DNA of 64,000 nt, taken from Pseudomonas wuhanensis (GTDB taxonomy: Bacteria; Pseudomonadota; Gammaproteobacteria; Pseudomonadales; Pseudomonadaceae). The stretch covers positions 3,968,001 through 4,032,000 of the forward strand of contig NZ_CP117430.1 of the NCBI RefSeq assembly GCF_030687395.1, given 5' to 3'. The notes beneath the pieces are model-generated. The model did no database searches. It was not told where the DNA came from and saw nothing but the letters and a program-made list of their open reading frames with translations. Each line of letters begins with the position of its first letter. The stretch's first letter is position 1. The position numbers were made by a program, and so were the translations under genes. Positions 27,507 through 36,746 of this stretch are shown here, in pieces.

Positions 27507-28471
27507 GCCGCATCAGCCTCGTCATCCCGATGTACAACGAAGCCCGACACATCGGGCGTACGTTGCTCGCTGCGAAAAAAGCGGCCGAGGCTGCCGGGCT
27601 GGAATGCGAGTTGATCGTGGTCGATAACGGTTCCAAGGATCAAGGGCCGCACATTGCGCGGCAAATGGGCGCGCAGGTGCTGGTTCTGCCGGGCCTGCTG
27701 ATCGGGGCGCTGCGCAATCGCGGCGCCGCCGTTGCCACAGGCGAATGGCTGGCCTTCATTGATGCCGACATCGAAGTGCCCGAGGACTGGCTCACGCTGT
27801 TGTTGAGCATCCAATCCGCAGTTCAGGTCGACGTCCTGGGACTGGACCTGCACACCCCGGCCGAAGCCCCGTGGTTTGCCAATGCCTGGCAACGCCGCAC
27901 GTTGCGCCCGAACGATGAAACGGTGAAAACAGTGCGATGGCTGCCCAGTTCCAACCTATTGATGCGTCGTCCATGGTTCGACAAGGTCGGCGGTTTCAAC
28001 GAAAACCTGCGCACCGGCGAAGACAAAGATTTCACCATGCGCCTTTCTCACTCTGGCGCACGCCTGCTGTCCGTCAACCAGAGCGTTGCCCTGCATTGGG
28101 GTTACGAAAGCAGTTGGCGCGAATGGATGGGCAAGGAGTTCTGGCGTCAGGGAAGTCACCTGCAATTACTGCGCAGCCACGGCATGAGCCTGCGTTTACT
28201 GCGCTTCCCGATGCTGTCGATCATCGCCTGGGTGTTGGATTTCATGGCGCTGTCCGCCCTGCTCAACGGTTCCCCCCTATTGGCGCTATTCATGTTGTTC
28301 ATCACCAGCCTGCCAGCGCTCGCCCAGAGCCTGCGCCAGAGCCTGATACACCACGACCTTCGTCTGATGCTGCAACTCTGGGGCCTGCATTGGGTGCGTC
28401 TGCACCTGGCTGGCGCGGCGCTCATCCTGAGCCTGTGTCACTGGAATGCCAGGAGACCCGCCCGTGGCTGA
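27503..28471 (+). CDS. Glycosyltransferase family 2
   Basis: A 322-residue GT-A protein. It starts MSRISLVIPMYNEARHIGRT, with LIVVDNGSKDQG, then the metal-binding AFIDADIEVPEDW. A later acceptor/catalytic segment is GGFNENLRTGEDKDFTMRL, whose GEDxD/ED is the presumed base. The C-terminus carries one or two hydrophobic segments (IIAWVLDFMALSALLNG, LFMLFITSLPALAQ) that tether it to the membrane. It overlaps its neighbours at both ends, so it is part of the same translationally coupled EPS string. Confidence 0.9.
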   Translation: MSRISLVIPMYNEARHIGRTLLAAKKAAEAAGLECELIVVDNGSKDQGPHIARQMGAQVLVLPGLLIGALRNRGAAVATGEWLAFIDADIEVPEDWLTLLLSIQSAVQVDVLGLDLHTPAEAPWFANAWQRRTLRPNDETVKTVRWLPSSNLLMRRPWFDKVGGFNENLRTGEDKDFTMRLSHSGARLLSVNQSVALHWGYESSWREWMGKEFWRQGSHLQLLRSHGMSLRLLRFPMLSIIAWVLDFMALSALLNGSPLLALFMLFITSLPALAQSLRQSLIHHDLRLMLQLWGLHWVRLHLAGAALILSLCHWNARRPARG

Positions 28472-29600
28472 ATTCATTTTCTGGCTGTGCCTGCTATTGC
28501 CGGTGTATGCCTGGCTCGGTTACCCACTGCTGCTGACACTGATCGCGCCGTTGTTCCGTGCGCGGCGTCATGCGCCAGCCCCCCCCATGAATGTCAGCAT
28601 CATCATCGCCGCGCACAACGAGGCCCAGTACATCGAAAAGAAGTTGCGCACCCTGCTCGCCCAGGATTATCAGGCGCGCTCGCTACACATCATTCTGGCC
28701 AGCGACGGTTCCACCGACGACACCGTAGCCTGTGCCCACAAGGTCATCGACCCACGCATCAGCGTGCTCGACCTGCCCCGTCAGGGCAAGGCAGCCACCT
28801 TGAATGCCGGCGTCGCCCTGAGCACGGGCGAGATTCTGGTGTTCACCGATGCCGACAACCAATGGTCGACCGACACCCTCGGCCAGTTGCTCGCGCCCCT
28901 GGCCGATCCAGAGGTCGGGGCTTGTGCCGGGTACATGCTGATCCCGGTGCCGGGCAAGGGCCTGAGCCTGGGCGACAGCCTTTATCGGCACTACGAAGGC
29001 TGGTTGCGCAAGGTGGAAAATCGCACCGGCTGCATGGTCTCCGCCGACGGCGCCCTGCTCGCCCTGCGCCGCGAGTTGTTCCAGCACGTGCCGGCGGAGG
29101 TCAACGACGACTTCTTTATCAGCACCTGCGCGCCGGTGGCGTTCAAACGCATCGTCTATGTACCCGAAGCACAAGTGAGCGACCAGGGCGTCGACGAAAT
29201 CGTCAAGCAATGGCGTCGGCGCCAGCGCGTCACCGTCGGCGGCCTGCAAAGCCTGGCCCAGCGCCGGGAGCTGCTGAACCCTTGGAAGTATGGCCTGTAT
29301 GCAATTGCACTGATCAGCCACAAGCTGATTCGACGCCTGGCACCGATCCTGTTGCTGCCGTTGCTGCTGAGCAATCTCTGGCTGTGGAATGTACATGACC
29401 TCTACCGCCTGAGCCTGATCGCGCAACTGCTCGGTTACGCGATGGCCATCGTCGGCCTGCTGGATGTGCAACACCGTTTACCCAAACCCTTTCGCCTCGC
29501 CGCGTTTGTTCTGGTGACCCTTGCCGGGATGAGTATCGGTCTGTGGCAGTTCTTGCGCGGCCAGCGGTACGCGCAATGGAACCCCGAGCAAAATCGTTGA
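28464..29600 (+). CDS. Membrane glycosyltransferase family 2 (processive-type architecture)
   Basis: A 378-residue protein. The GTG at 28464 is preferred because AGGAG at 28451-28455 stands eight bases before it; an ATG at 28446 precedes the SD. An N-terminal TM (VAEFIFWLCLLLPVYAWLGYP) precedes the GT-A domain: VSIIIAAHNEAQYIEKKL, LASDGSTDDT, VFTDADNQWS, VNDDFFISTC and QWRRRQRVTVGG, the last resembling the Q-x-x-R-W-like motif. Three to four TM helices follow (LAPILLLPLLLSNLWLW and onward). It may elongate or add a sugar at the membrane. Confidence 0.9.
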   Translation: MAEFIFWLCLLLPVYAWLGYPLLLTLIAPLFRARRHAPAPPMNVSIIIAAHNEAQYIEKKLRTLLAQDYQARSLHIILASDGSTDDTVACAHKVIDPRISVLDLPRQGKAATLNAGVALSTGEILVFTDADNQWSTDTLGQLLAPLADPEVGACAGYMLIPVPGKGLSLGDSLYRHYEGWLRKVENRTGCMVSADGALLALRRELFQHVPAEVNDDFFISTCAPVAFKRIVYVPEAQVSDQGVDEIVKQWRRRQRVTVGGLQSLAQRRELLNPWKYGLYAIALISHKLIRRLAPILLLPLLLSNLWLWNVHDLYRLSLIAQLLGYAMAIVGLLDVQHRLPKPFRLAAFVLVTLAGMSIGLWQFLRGQRYAQWNPEQNR

Positions 29601-29612
29601 AAGGACCGCGCC

Positions 29613-30614
29613 ATGGCGATCAAACAATTATTAAAACGCACCAGTGGCTGGCTCTATCTCAACTCGCCAGTAGGCCGCCACCAACTGCACGGCGCCGGGG
29701 TGATCCTGATGCTGCACCGGGTGCTGGCCAATGACCGCGCCGCCGACCTGCCCCATCGCAATGAACTGTGCGTCGGGCCGAAAGCATTCGAGCATTTGTT
29801 CGCCTGGTTGAAAAAAAACTTCGAATGTGTGCCGCTGATGGAGATCTTGCAACCCGGCTCTATCAGAACCGATCGGCCAAAAATCGCGCTGACCTTCGAC
29901 GACGGCTGGCGCGACAACGCGCTGAATGCCTTCCCGTTGCTGAAAAAGCATCAGATGCCGGCGAGCATTTTTCTCTCCACCGATTTCATCGGCAGCCGGC
30001 AACGCTTCTGGTGGGAAAGCCTGGGAGAAACCCTGTGGCACAGCCACGGTGAAAAAGCCCGGACGCATTTGATTGAATGCCTGCAACAGCTTGGGCGACC
30101 GTTGCCGGTGCTGCTTGATGATCTGGATGTGCAGCGCCGTAGCCTGGCGCTTTTACATTTTCTGCAAAGTCTGAAAACCTTGCCTGCGGGCGAACTGAAC
30201 CGGCTCACCGATCACTGCCCGGAGGAGTCGTTACCCCAGGCGTTGGACTGGCATCAGGTACGCGCGCTGGAAGCCAGCGGGTTGATCCGCTTCGGCCCCC
30301 ATGGCGCCAGCCACGCGATTCTCACCGACCTTGACGATCAACGTCTGGATGAGGAACTGAGCCGCAGCCGCAATGCCCTGCTGAACGGTTGCAACCGGCC
30401 ACTGCCGGTCTACTGCTACCCCAATGGCAACCATGATGCGCGGGTGCGCGAACACGTGGCCGACCACGACTTCCCGTTTGCCCTGGGCACCGCCGCCGGG
30501 ATTTATCGTGGTATCAGCGATCCATTGGCCTTGCCGCGAATCGGCATCAGCCAGCGTACGGCGCGCAATCCGGAGTTGCTGTCCTGGCGCATCTGCCGCG
30601 GAGCCCGGCCATGA
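29613..30614 (+). CDS. Polysaccharide deacetylase family protein (CE4, NodB-like)
   Basis: A 333-residue protein. The NodB core is clear: VILMLHRVL (about 30-38), catalytic KIALTFDDGWRDNA with the DD pair, and the metal-binding HGASHAILTDL (H-x3-H), then CYPNGNHDA. The extra insertion at about 130-215 is helical. No signal peptide is seen, so it may be cytoplasmic or membrane-associated and act on lipid-linked precursors. It would de-N-acetylate or de-O-acetylate a sugar of the EPS repeat. It has its own SD (GAAAGGA) 12 bases after the GT gene. Confidence 0.9.
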   Translation: MAIKQLLKRTSGWLYLNSPVGRHQLHGAGVILMLHRVLANDRAADLPHRNELCVGPKAFEHLFAWLKKNFECVPLMEILQPGSIRTDRPKIALTFDDGWRDNALNAFPLLKKHQMPASIFLSTDFIGSRQRFWWESLGETLWHSHGEKARTHLIECLQQLGRPLPVLLDDLDVQRRSLALLHFLQSLKTLPAGELNRLTDHCPEESLPQALDWHQVRALEASGLIRFGPHGASHAILTDLDDQRLDEELSRSRNALLNGCNRPLPVYCYPNGNHDARVREHVADHDFPFALGTAAGIYRGISDPLALPRIGISQRTARNPELLSWRICRGARP

Positions 30615-31915
30615 GTCGCAATCGCTATCTCAAACACCTGGCCCTGAGCATGGGCACCAAACTGGCGATGATCGGCCTGCGGCTGCTGCGCAACGTATTG
30701 CTGGCGCGGATTCTGGGGCCCAGCGAGCGTGGTTTGTTTGCGTTGCTCAGTACCCTGCCCGATTTGATCAGCGCCGCCACCAGTGGCGGGCTGAATTCGG
30801 CGGTGGGGTATCAGGCGGCCAAGCAACGGCCCATGGGTCTGCTGCTGAGCCAGGTGCTGGTGTTCGGTTGCCTGCTGGCGGGTTTGCTGACCTTACTGGT
30901 GGTGGCGCTGGTGCGCGAGTTCGGCGGTGAACTCGACATCACCACGCAACTGGGATTGCTCGCCTGGCTGTTGCTGCTGGCGGTGCCGCTGACCGTGCTC
31001 AAGAGCGGCCTGTTGACCTTGCATAATGCGTCGGGCGGTGTGGTCGCGTTCAATGTCTTGCGGCTGGTGGAATCCCTGGCGCCCCTGCTGTTGTTTCTGG
31101 CCTTGTTCTGGATGTGGAAAGACGCTGCGCTGGAAGCGGCGCTGATCAGTTGGCTGGCTGGCATCAGCCTGGTGGTGCTGGCCGGTTGGTTCTGGCTCAG
31201 GCGCGCTCAACCCTTGCAACTGCAATGGGACCGCGCCAGCCAGAATGAACTGTGGCGCTACAGCACTCGCAGCCATCCGGACCTGCTGTTCCAGCAAGTG
31301 ATTCTGCGCTCCGACTTCCTGTTCATCGGCGCCCTGCTCGGCAGCACGGCGTTGGGGCATTACGCCATGGCCAGCGCCGCCGCCGAGTTGCTGCTGATCG
31401 TCCCGGAAGCGGTGACCACGCCGCTGATGAAACGCCTGCTGCAACAGGACGAAGGCATGGATCGCCTGACGCCGCTGGCCCTGCGCCTGACCGCCACGGT
31501 GATGCTCGGCGCCTGCCTGACCATGGCGGTGATCGGTGAATGGCTGATCGTCACGCTGTTCGGCATTGCCTATCAGCCGGCTTACCCGGCGTTGCTGGCG
31601 CTGCTGCCGGGGCTGCTCGGTCTTTGCTATGCGAGTATCCTGCGCCTGGACTTGCTGGGCAAAAATCGCCCCGGCACGATTTCGCTGTTGATGGGCCTCG
31701 GCGCGTTGCTGAACCTGGCCCTGAACCTGTTGCTGATCCCGATTTACGGCATTGTCGGCGCTGCGACGGCATCGTCCATCGCCTACCTGGCGGTCACCCT
31801 CGCGCTGCTGGTGATGTATTGCCGGTTGAGCGGCGTACCGGCCTGGCAAACCCTGATCATCCTGCCCAGCGATGTGGCCCCGATGCTGCAGATGCTGCAA
31901 CGGAAATCGGCATGA
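30611..31915 (+). CDS. Polysaccharide flippase (Wzx-like, MOP superfamily)
   Basis: A 434-residue protein with about 12 TM helices, beginning MSRNRYLKHLALSMGTKLAMIGLRLLRNVLLARILGPSERGLFAL, the typical Wzx/MATE-like N-terminal pattern. It should move undecaprenyl-linked repeat units across the inner membrane to Wzy. The gene overlaps both neighbours by four bases (ATGA at each junction). Together with Wzy-like and Wzz-like proteins it defines a Wzx/Wzy-dependent pathway. Confidence 0.92.
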   Translation: MSRNRYLKHLALSMGTKLAMIGLRLLRNVLLARILGPSERGLFALLSTLPDLISAATSGGLNSAVGYQAAKQRPMGLLLSQVLVFGCLLAGLLTLLVVALVREFGGELDITTQLGLLAWLLLLAVPLTVLKSGLLTLHNASGGVVAFNVLRLVESLAPLLLFLALFWMWKDAALEAALISWLAGISLVVLAGWFWLRRAQPLQLQWDRASQNELWRYSTRSHPDLLFQQVILRSDFLFIGALLGSTALGHYAMASAAAELLLIVPEAVTTPLMKRLLQQDEGMDRLTPLALRLTATVMLGACLTMAVIGEWLIVTLFGIAYQPAYPALLALLPGLLGLCYASILRLDLLGKNRPGTISLLMGLGALLNLALNLLLIPIYGIVGAATASSIAYLAVTLALLVMYCRLSGVPAWQTLIILPSDVAPMLQMLQRKSA

Positions 31916-33831
31916 AACGCCTCATGCTGCTGTTGAGCCTGGGCCTCGGTTTGAGCGCCCAGGCGGCACCCATGCGCTGGGCTGATATTCGCGACGGCAG
32001 CCTGTACCTGCAAACGGATCGTCCCGACACGCTGACTGTTCGCTGGGTGCCGGCGTGGCAGGCCGATGCCAATGAAGAACGCCTGTACTTGCTCGACGGC
32101 AACGGCAACCTGAAGGGCGAACGTCTGATCTCCGCCAGTGAAACCCGAGGCAAGCAGAGCTGGCCACTGGCACCGAATGCCGCCAGTTATCGACTGGAAA
32201 TTCCAGGCTACAGCTTCCGTCGCTACACGATCGAACATGACGAACACACCGTGGCATTGTTCGCCCCGGCCAAGGTGCATTTCAGCGCCGAAACCCGCGG
32301 CGGTGATGAATTGTATTTCAAGGTCGCACCGGGGGAACACGCAGTACTGGCCGGCAAATTTCACGGCGGGATCAACGCCCTGCAAGCCCAGCGCGTGAGC
32401 GACAACAAACAGCTGTCCCTGGCGCTGAAACCCCATCGCGCCTATTGGCAGTTCGATCAGGTGGCATTGCCCGTCACCCAGGACGAACAGGTCTGGCGCC
32501 TGCGCCTGCAAGGCAGCGGCAAGGTCGCGTTCTGGCTCGATGGCACGGCGAACCTGTTTGCCCAAAAACCGCAGCAACTCAAACCGCTGCGCGAGAACGA
32601 CGGCCAGACCCGCTTGACCCTGCACAAAGAGATGCTCGGCCCCACCCCGAACCTCGGCATTTATTTGCCCTACGTGCTGCCCCCTCAATCCAGTTTCGCA
32701 GCGCTCGACGCCCTCAAGCCTCAGGCGGGCACCTATTACAGTTTCGTTGACGTCACCGCGCAAAATCCGCACCACGAAGATGCGTTCCGCCAGCTCTATC
32801 AGAACCGCTTCGGCATCTCGCAGGACCTCACGCTGTTAGCCGGTAGCCAGCGTCAGGCGGATTTGCGGGCCGACACCCAAAGCAACGCCGGCCTCGATGC
32901 CTGGCTTGCCGCCACTCGCGCCCTCGGCGGTACCGGCACGCATTACATCGCGTTCGCCGACGAGCCGAACCTCAATTACCCGAGCTACGCCGACTACCAG
33001 GCGATCTTCAACAGCATGGCCCGGCAAGTGCGCAGCGACCCGGCCAACGCCAAGGCCGGTGTGCGCATCGCCATGCCCGCCACTTCGCGCTTCGTTAATG
33101 GCCCGTTCGCCGACAACGCCGTCGACAAGCGCGGCATCGATTGGGCGCGACGCCTGCTGGCCGAATCCGGAGAGCAAATCGACGCCCTCGCCTGGCACGA
33201 ATGGATGATTCGCGACCTGCTGGCGACTCGGGTCTACCGCGACAGCGTGCGCCGTGCCGCCGAGCTGGTGGGCCTCGATACCAAGGGCCGGCCACGCAAG
33301 GCCTTGCTGCTGGATCAGACCAATCTGTCCAGCGGCTCAAGCCTGAGCCCCTACGATCAAGAAACCCATTTTGCTTCGCTATGGTGGACCTCGGTGGTCA
33401 TCAACTCGGCCCAGGACGGGTTGCTGGACATGCTCAACTGGTTCCAGGCCGCCGATGAACCGACTTACCCCAAGGGCATGGTGCGGGTGCTGGGCGGCGA
33501 TCGCTTCGAACTCAAGCCGGTGGGCCTGGCCCAGCAATTCATCCAGCAGCACTGGCTGAAAAACGTCATGCGCCTGGACAACGACGCCTTCGAAGTCGAT
33601 GTGTTGGCCATGGCCACCGAACGCCAGCGCAGCCTGTTAGGGGTCAACAAAGGGGTGCGCTTGCAGCGTGTCGATCTGGGCGGGGCGACGTGCCCGCTAG
33701 CCAAGGGAACGCTGGTGTACTTCGGTGCCGACAGCCGCAGCCGTAGCGCTCAATTCAACTGTCACGACGGTCGCGTCAGCTTCGACCTGCCGGGCGAAAC
33801 CCTGTTCGCCTTGAGCTGGAGCGCCTCATGA
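31912..33831 (+). CDS. Secreted glycosidase-like protein of the EPS operon
   Basis: A 639-residue protein with signal MKRLMLLLSLGLGLSAQA-AP; the true start overlaps the flippase stop (ATGA). Residues 20 to ~230 are beta-rich. From about 240 a TIM-barrel-like part follows, with IAFADEPNLNYPSYADYQAI and IDALAWHEWMIRDLL. The pattern recalls clan GH-A glycosidases, where E in an N/D-E-P context is the acid/base. A final beta domain ends VSFDLPGETLFALSWSAS. It is probably periplasmic or exported and may trim or process the polysaccharide, like AlgL- or PslG-type accessory enzymes. No exact family is recognised, so catalysis is inferred. Confidence 0.72.
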   Translation: MKRLMLLLSLGLGLSAQAAPMRWADIRDGSLYLQTDRPDTLTVRWVPAWQADANEERLYLLDGNGNLKGERLISASETRGKQSWPLAPNAASYRLEIPGYSFRRYTIEHDEHTVALFAPAKVHFSAETRGGDELYFKVAPGEHAVLAGKFHGGINALQAQRVSDNKQLSLALKPHRAYWQFDQVALPVTQDEQVWRLRLQGSGKVAFWLDGTANLFAQKPQQLKPLRENDGQTRLTLHKEMLGPTPNLGIYLPYVLPPQSSFAALDALKPQAGTYYSFVDVTAQNPHHEDAFRQLYQNRFGISQDLTLLAGSQRQADLRADTQSNAGLDAWLAATRALGGTGTHYIAFADEPNLNYPSYADYQAIFNSMARQVRSDPANAKAGVRIAMPATSRFVNGPFADNAVDKRGIDWARRLLAESGEQIDALAWHEWMIRDLLATRVYRDSVRRAAELVGLDTKGRPRKALLLDQTNLSSGSSLSPYDQETHFASLWWTSVVINSAQDGLLDMLNWFQAADEPTYPKGMVRVLGGDRFELKPVGLAQQFIQQHWLKNVMRLDNDAFEVDVLAMATERQRSLLGVNKGVRLQRVDLGGATCPLAKGTLVYFGADSRSRSAQFNCHDGRVSFDLPGETLFALSWSAS

Positions 33832-33953
33832 ACGCCGTCAACCTGCATCACCACGACCGGTCCCAGTCAGAAGGCAATGACATGAATGCCTTGGGGAGAT
33901 TGTGCCAGCTGCACAAACCGTCCCGTTCACCTGTTCCAGAGGCGGTGGGCTGA
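33828..33953 (+). CDS. Small ORF (41 codons) coupled within the EPS operon
   Basis: An ATG at 33828 overlaps the preceding stop (ATGA) and is preceded by GGAG at 33818-33821, six bases away, an ideal SD. The frame reads MNAVNLHHHDRSQSEGNDMN and ends with TGA at 33951-33953, four bases before the next gene's ATG. The peptide is polar with a His triplet and no membrane segment. It may be a real small protein or a coupling/leader frame that guides ribosomes to the acyltransferase gene. No homologue is known to me. Confidence 0.5.
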   Translation: MNAVNLHHHDRSQSEGNDMNALGRLCQLHKPSRSPVPEAVG

Positions 33954-33957
33954 ACCT

Positions 33958-35172
33958 ATGGTGGCACGATTCGAATGGCGCACGTCGTTGTGCGCCCCGG
34001 ACTTTCCGACAGCCGCTTATGAGGGGTTGTGCGGGCGCGTGACGGACCATACGCCGTTCAACACCCTCGCCTGGCTGCGCGCATCGGAACAGGCACTGAC
34101 GGCCAAGGAACACTTGCACGTTCTGCTCGGCTGGCAAGGCGATGAATTAGCCTTGTGCCTGCCGCTGGTGGCGTCCGTGGAGCGCTTTGGAAAGCTGCCA
34201 TTTCGGGTCTTGCGTCACCTCGGTTATCCCCTCACCGATCGCTTGGCCCTGCTCACCTGCCTCGATGCCGACAGCATGCGCAAGGCACTGGTGATCATCC
34301 GCCGTCACTTGCCCCATGCGATGCTGCAACTCAATGAATTATCCGAACCCATCGGTGAAGAAAGCGCGCTGACCGCATGGATGGCCCACAGCTCGACCGG
34401 CGAGCGCCGCCTCAGTTGCCGGGTGCCGGTGCATTTGATCAGTGAGGCCGACCGCCAGGAAGTCTCCGGCGACCCGCGCTACAAACTGCGCCGGGCGCGT
34501 AAACGCATTTTGGCCTATGGCGCTCAGGTCCGACGCGTAACCCCTGACGCGGCCACCATCGGGCCTTTATTGCAAGCCCTCGGCGAAGTCGAAGCGCAGA
34601 GTTGGAAAGGCGTCGAAGGCGTGGGGATTTTCACCAGTGATCGCAGTCGGCAATGGATCAAGCAGGCCTTTACCGCCCTCGCCGAACAGGGACTGCTGCG
34701 GGTGGTGATGCTGGAAGTGGACGGGCGCTGCATCAGCTACCGGCTCGGCTTGCTGGAAGAGGGCCGGCTGTACGACTACAACCTGGCGTTCCTGCCGCGA
34801 TACGCCGATATGGGCAGCGGTCGTGTGCTGCTCGAAGAATGGATTCGCTGGGGCCTGGACGACAATTGGCACTGGATCGACGCTTCGCGGGTCAGCCTGA
34901 TGAACTCCAGCCATCAACTCCAGGAGCGCATGACCGGGCAACTGGAGCACTGGCGCTGGAGCTTCTACTCCTGGCGCCCCAGCGGCCTCGCCCTGGGGCT
35001 GACCATGCGACTCTGGCATCAATTCAAGCCTTGGTTGAAAAAGTGGCGGGCCTGGCGTGCAGCGATGCTGCCTGTTGCTGAACCCACCCCTGCACCCGCC
35101 GACAAAGGCCCTACGCCCACCGAAAAAACCATGGAGGACAAACATGCCTCGCCAAGTCATAGTCAACGCTGA
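33958..35172 (+). CDS. CelD/BcsL-type GNAT acyltransferase
   Basis: A 404-residue protein starting MVARFEWRTSLCAPDFPTAA. The C-terminal half shows the Acetyltransf_6 (CelD-like) pattern: KLRRARKRILAYGAQVRRVT, WKGVEGVGIF, LRVVMLEVDGRCISYRLGLLEEGRLYDYNLAFLPRYADMGSGRVLLEEWIRWG. Such enzymes acylate polysaccharides or their precursors from acyl-CoA. The start is chosen by the family boundary; an in-frame ATG at 33886 lies inside the small ORF region. The last ~40 residues are a proline- and charge-rich tail overlapping the next gene by 29 bases. Confidence 0.85.
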   Translation: MVARFEWRTSLCAPDFPTAAYEGLCGRVTDHTPFNTLAWLRASEQALTAKEHLHVLLGWQGDELALCLPLVASVERFGKLPFRVLRHLGYPLTDRLALLTCLDADSMRKALVIIRRHLPHAMLQLNELSEPIGEESALTAWMAHSSTGERRLSCRVPVHLISEADRQEVSGDPRYKLRRARKRILAYGAQVRRVTPDAATIGPLLQALGEVEAQSWKGVEGVGIFTSDRSRQWIKQAFTALAEQGLLRVVMLEVDGRCISYRLGLLEEGRLYDYNLAFLPRYADMGSGRVLLEEWIRWGLDDNWHWIDASRVSLMNSSHQLQERMTGQLEHWRWSFYSWRPSGLALGLTMRLWHQFKPWLKKWRAWRAAMLPVAEPTPAPADKGPTPTEKTMEDKHASPSHSQR

Positions 35173-35950
35173 CGATTTCGGCCTCAGCTTGAGCGAGAAC
35201 GCGGTGATCCTCGGCGCCTTCCAGGCCGGGGTCATCAGCTCCGCCACCGCCATGGCCAACATGCCAGCGTTCGAGGAGGCCTGCGTCCTGGCCCGGCAGC
35301 CGTTGCTTCAAGGGCGAATCGGATTGCACTTCAACCTCACCTATGGTCGGCCGTTGAGCCCGTCGATTCTCACGCGTTCGACGTTCTGTGACAGCCAGGG
35401 CATGTTCGACCTCGACCTGCCCCGCCACAGTCTCTGGCTCAACCGCCTGGATCGCGACGCGGTGCTGGAAGAACTCGAAGCCCAATGGCAACGCTGCCTG
35501 GACAACGGCCTGCGCCCCAGCCACATCGATTCCCATCAGCACGTGCACAACATCTGGCCCATCGGCGAAGTCGTCGCGCGTTTTGCCGCCCGCCAAGGGG
35601 TGCCCGTGCGACTGGCGCGCCATTTGGGAAATAACCTGAGTGTGCCCAAGCGGGTGTTCAAGACGCTGTTCAATCATCGATTGAGCCACCTTGCCGGCGC
35701 AACCGCCCAGTACGTATGCACCCCGGTAGACCTGCGCAACGTGGCGATGCCGATCGACGGCCTATTGGAGATAGTTGTCCATCCGACCCATATCGGGGCC
35801 GATTTTGGCGATATCTATTTAAACCCCGGAGAGTCGCTGGCTAACATTCTGGAGAAGCGTCTTCCGGGCATTCCGAGAGTGTCCTATGCCGTTGTGCCAA
35901 GGACGCTCAAAGACGCGTACTCGATTGAGCTACGCCCGTTGCAACCTTGA
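35144..35950 (+). CDS. ChbG/YdjC (HpnK) family carbohydrate deacetylase
   Basis: A 268-residue enzyme starting MPRQVIVNADDFGLSLSENA, where ADDFG carries metal-binding Asp. GRIGLHFNLTYGRPL (His) and PSHIDSHQHVHNIWP complete the metal site. GGAGG at about 35133 sets this start. The family removes acetyl groups from N-acetylated sugars such as diacetylchitobiose or hopanoid-linked GlcNAc. A second deacetylase type beside the CE4 enzyme suggests the EPS carries modified amino sugars. It belongs to the EPS operon by overlap. Confidence 0.9.
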   Translation: MPRQVIVNADDFGLSLSENAVILGAFQAGVISSATAMANMPAFEEACVLARQPLLQGRIGLHFNLTYGRPLSPSILTRSTFCDSQGMFDLDLPRHSLWLNRLDRDAVLEELEAQWQRCLDNGLRPSHIDSHQHVHNIWPIGEVVARFAARQGVPVRLARHLGNNLSVPKRVFKTLFNHRLSHLAGATAQYVCTPVDLRNVAMPIDGLLEIVVHPTHIGADFGDIYLNPGESLANILEKRLPGIPRVSYAVVPRTLKDAYSIELRPLQP

Positions 35951-36007
35951 TTTATCGCTATCGAAAACCTTATCCACCACACCCTGGCTTCAGCCTCGGA
36001 GGACTTC

Positions 36008-36697
36008 ATGAGCGCCATCGCCAAGCTTCGCGAACGTATCAAACAAAAAGGCCTGCTCCACACGCTCCAGACGCTCTGGAAACGCTACGTGTACTTCCAT
36101 CGAGAGCTGTTATGGCTGGGGCGCGATCTGGTTACCCCGGTGGCACCGCACAATCTGCGGCCCTATACGGGCTTGCACCTGGAAACCATCACCCCGGAAA
36201 ACGCCAAGGCGTTCACCAAGTATTATGGCAACCGCGTCAAGGCCATGGCCGAAATCGCCGCCGAGGGTCACACCGGGCACATGTATGTGGACGAGCAAGG
36301 TGATGCCATCGGATTCATTTGGGGCAGCAAGGGGGACTACTTTGACCGGCACTATTACGGCTGCTGGTTCCGGGTCAATCCCGGTGAATTTTTCGAATTC
36401 GGTGGAGAAATGATCCCTCAATACTTCGGTTCCAACCTGTCCGTGGACGCCCAGTTCAATCTCTGGAATGCGATGCGGGCAAAAGGCTACAACAAGATCG
36501 TCGACGTCTGCGATACCCGCAACATCCAGGCCATGAAAATGCACATCCGCATGGACTACCAGGAGCAAGGGCGCATCACCCACGTCTACGACCTGTTCGG
36601 CCGCTGGCGCTTCTTCCGCGAAACCTACTACAACGGCTCGCGGCTGACGGCGCTGCGCAAACCCGCGCAATCGGCAGTGACTGCGGCGCAGGCGTGA
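36008..36697 (+). CDS. GNAT-like acetyltransferase, last gene of the EPS operon
   Basis: A 229-residue protein starting MSAIAKLRERIKQKGLLHTL, with GGAGG eight bases before the ATG. A basic helical front precedes a GNAT-like beta-alpha pattern: GHMYVDEQGDAIGFIWGS, GCWFRVNPGEFFEFGGEMIPQYFGSNLSVDAQFNLWNAMRAKGYNKIVDVCDTRNIQAMKMHIRMDYQEQG, the last segment resembling the acyl-CoA-proximal helix and NxxAxxxxxKxGF tail. It probably acetylates a sugar or lipid precursor. The assignment is moderate because the P-loop-like GxxG is not obvious. It ends the plus-strand operon. Confidence 0.65.
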   Translation: MSAIAKLRERIKQKGLLHTLQTLWKRYVYFHRELLWLGRDLVTPVAPHNLRPYTGLHLETITPENAKAFTKYYGNRVKAMAEIAAEGHTGHMYVDEQGDAIGFIWGSKGDYFDRHYYGCWFRVNPGEFFEFGGEMIPQYFGSNLSVDAQFNLWNAMRAKGYNKIVDVCDTRNIQAMKMHIRMDYQEQGRITHVYDLFGRWRFFRETYYNGSRLTALRKPAQSAVTAAQA

Positions 36698-36746
36698 TTT
36701 TGATTGGAGGTCGCGATTGTCGTTGTTTGATGGAGGACTGTGTCGC

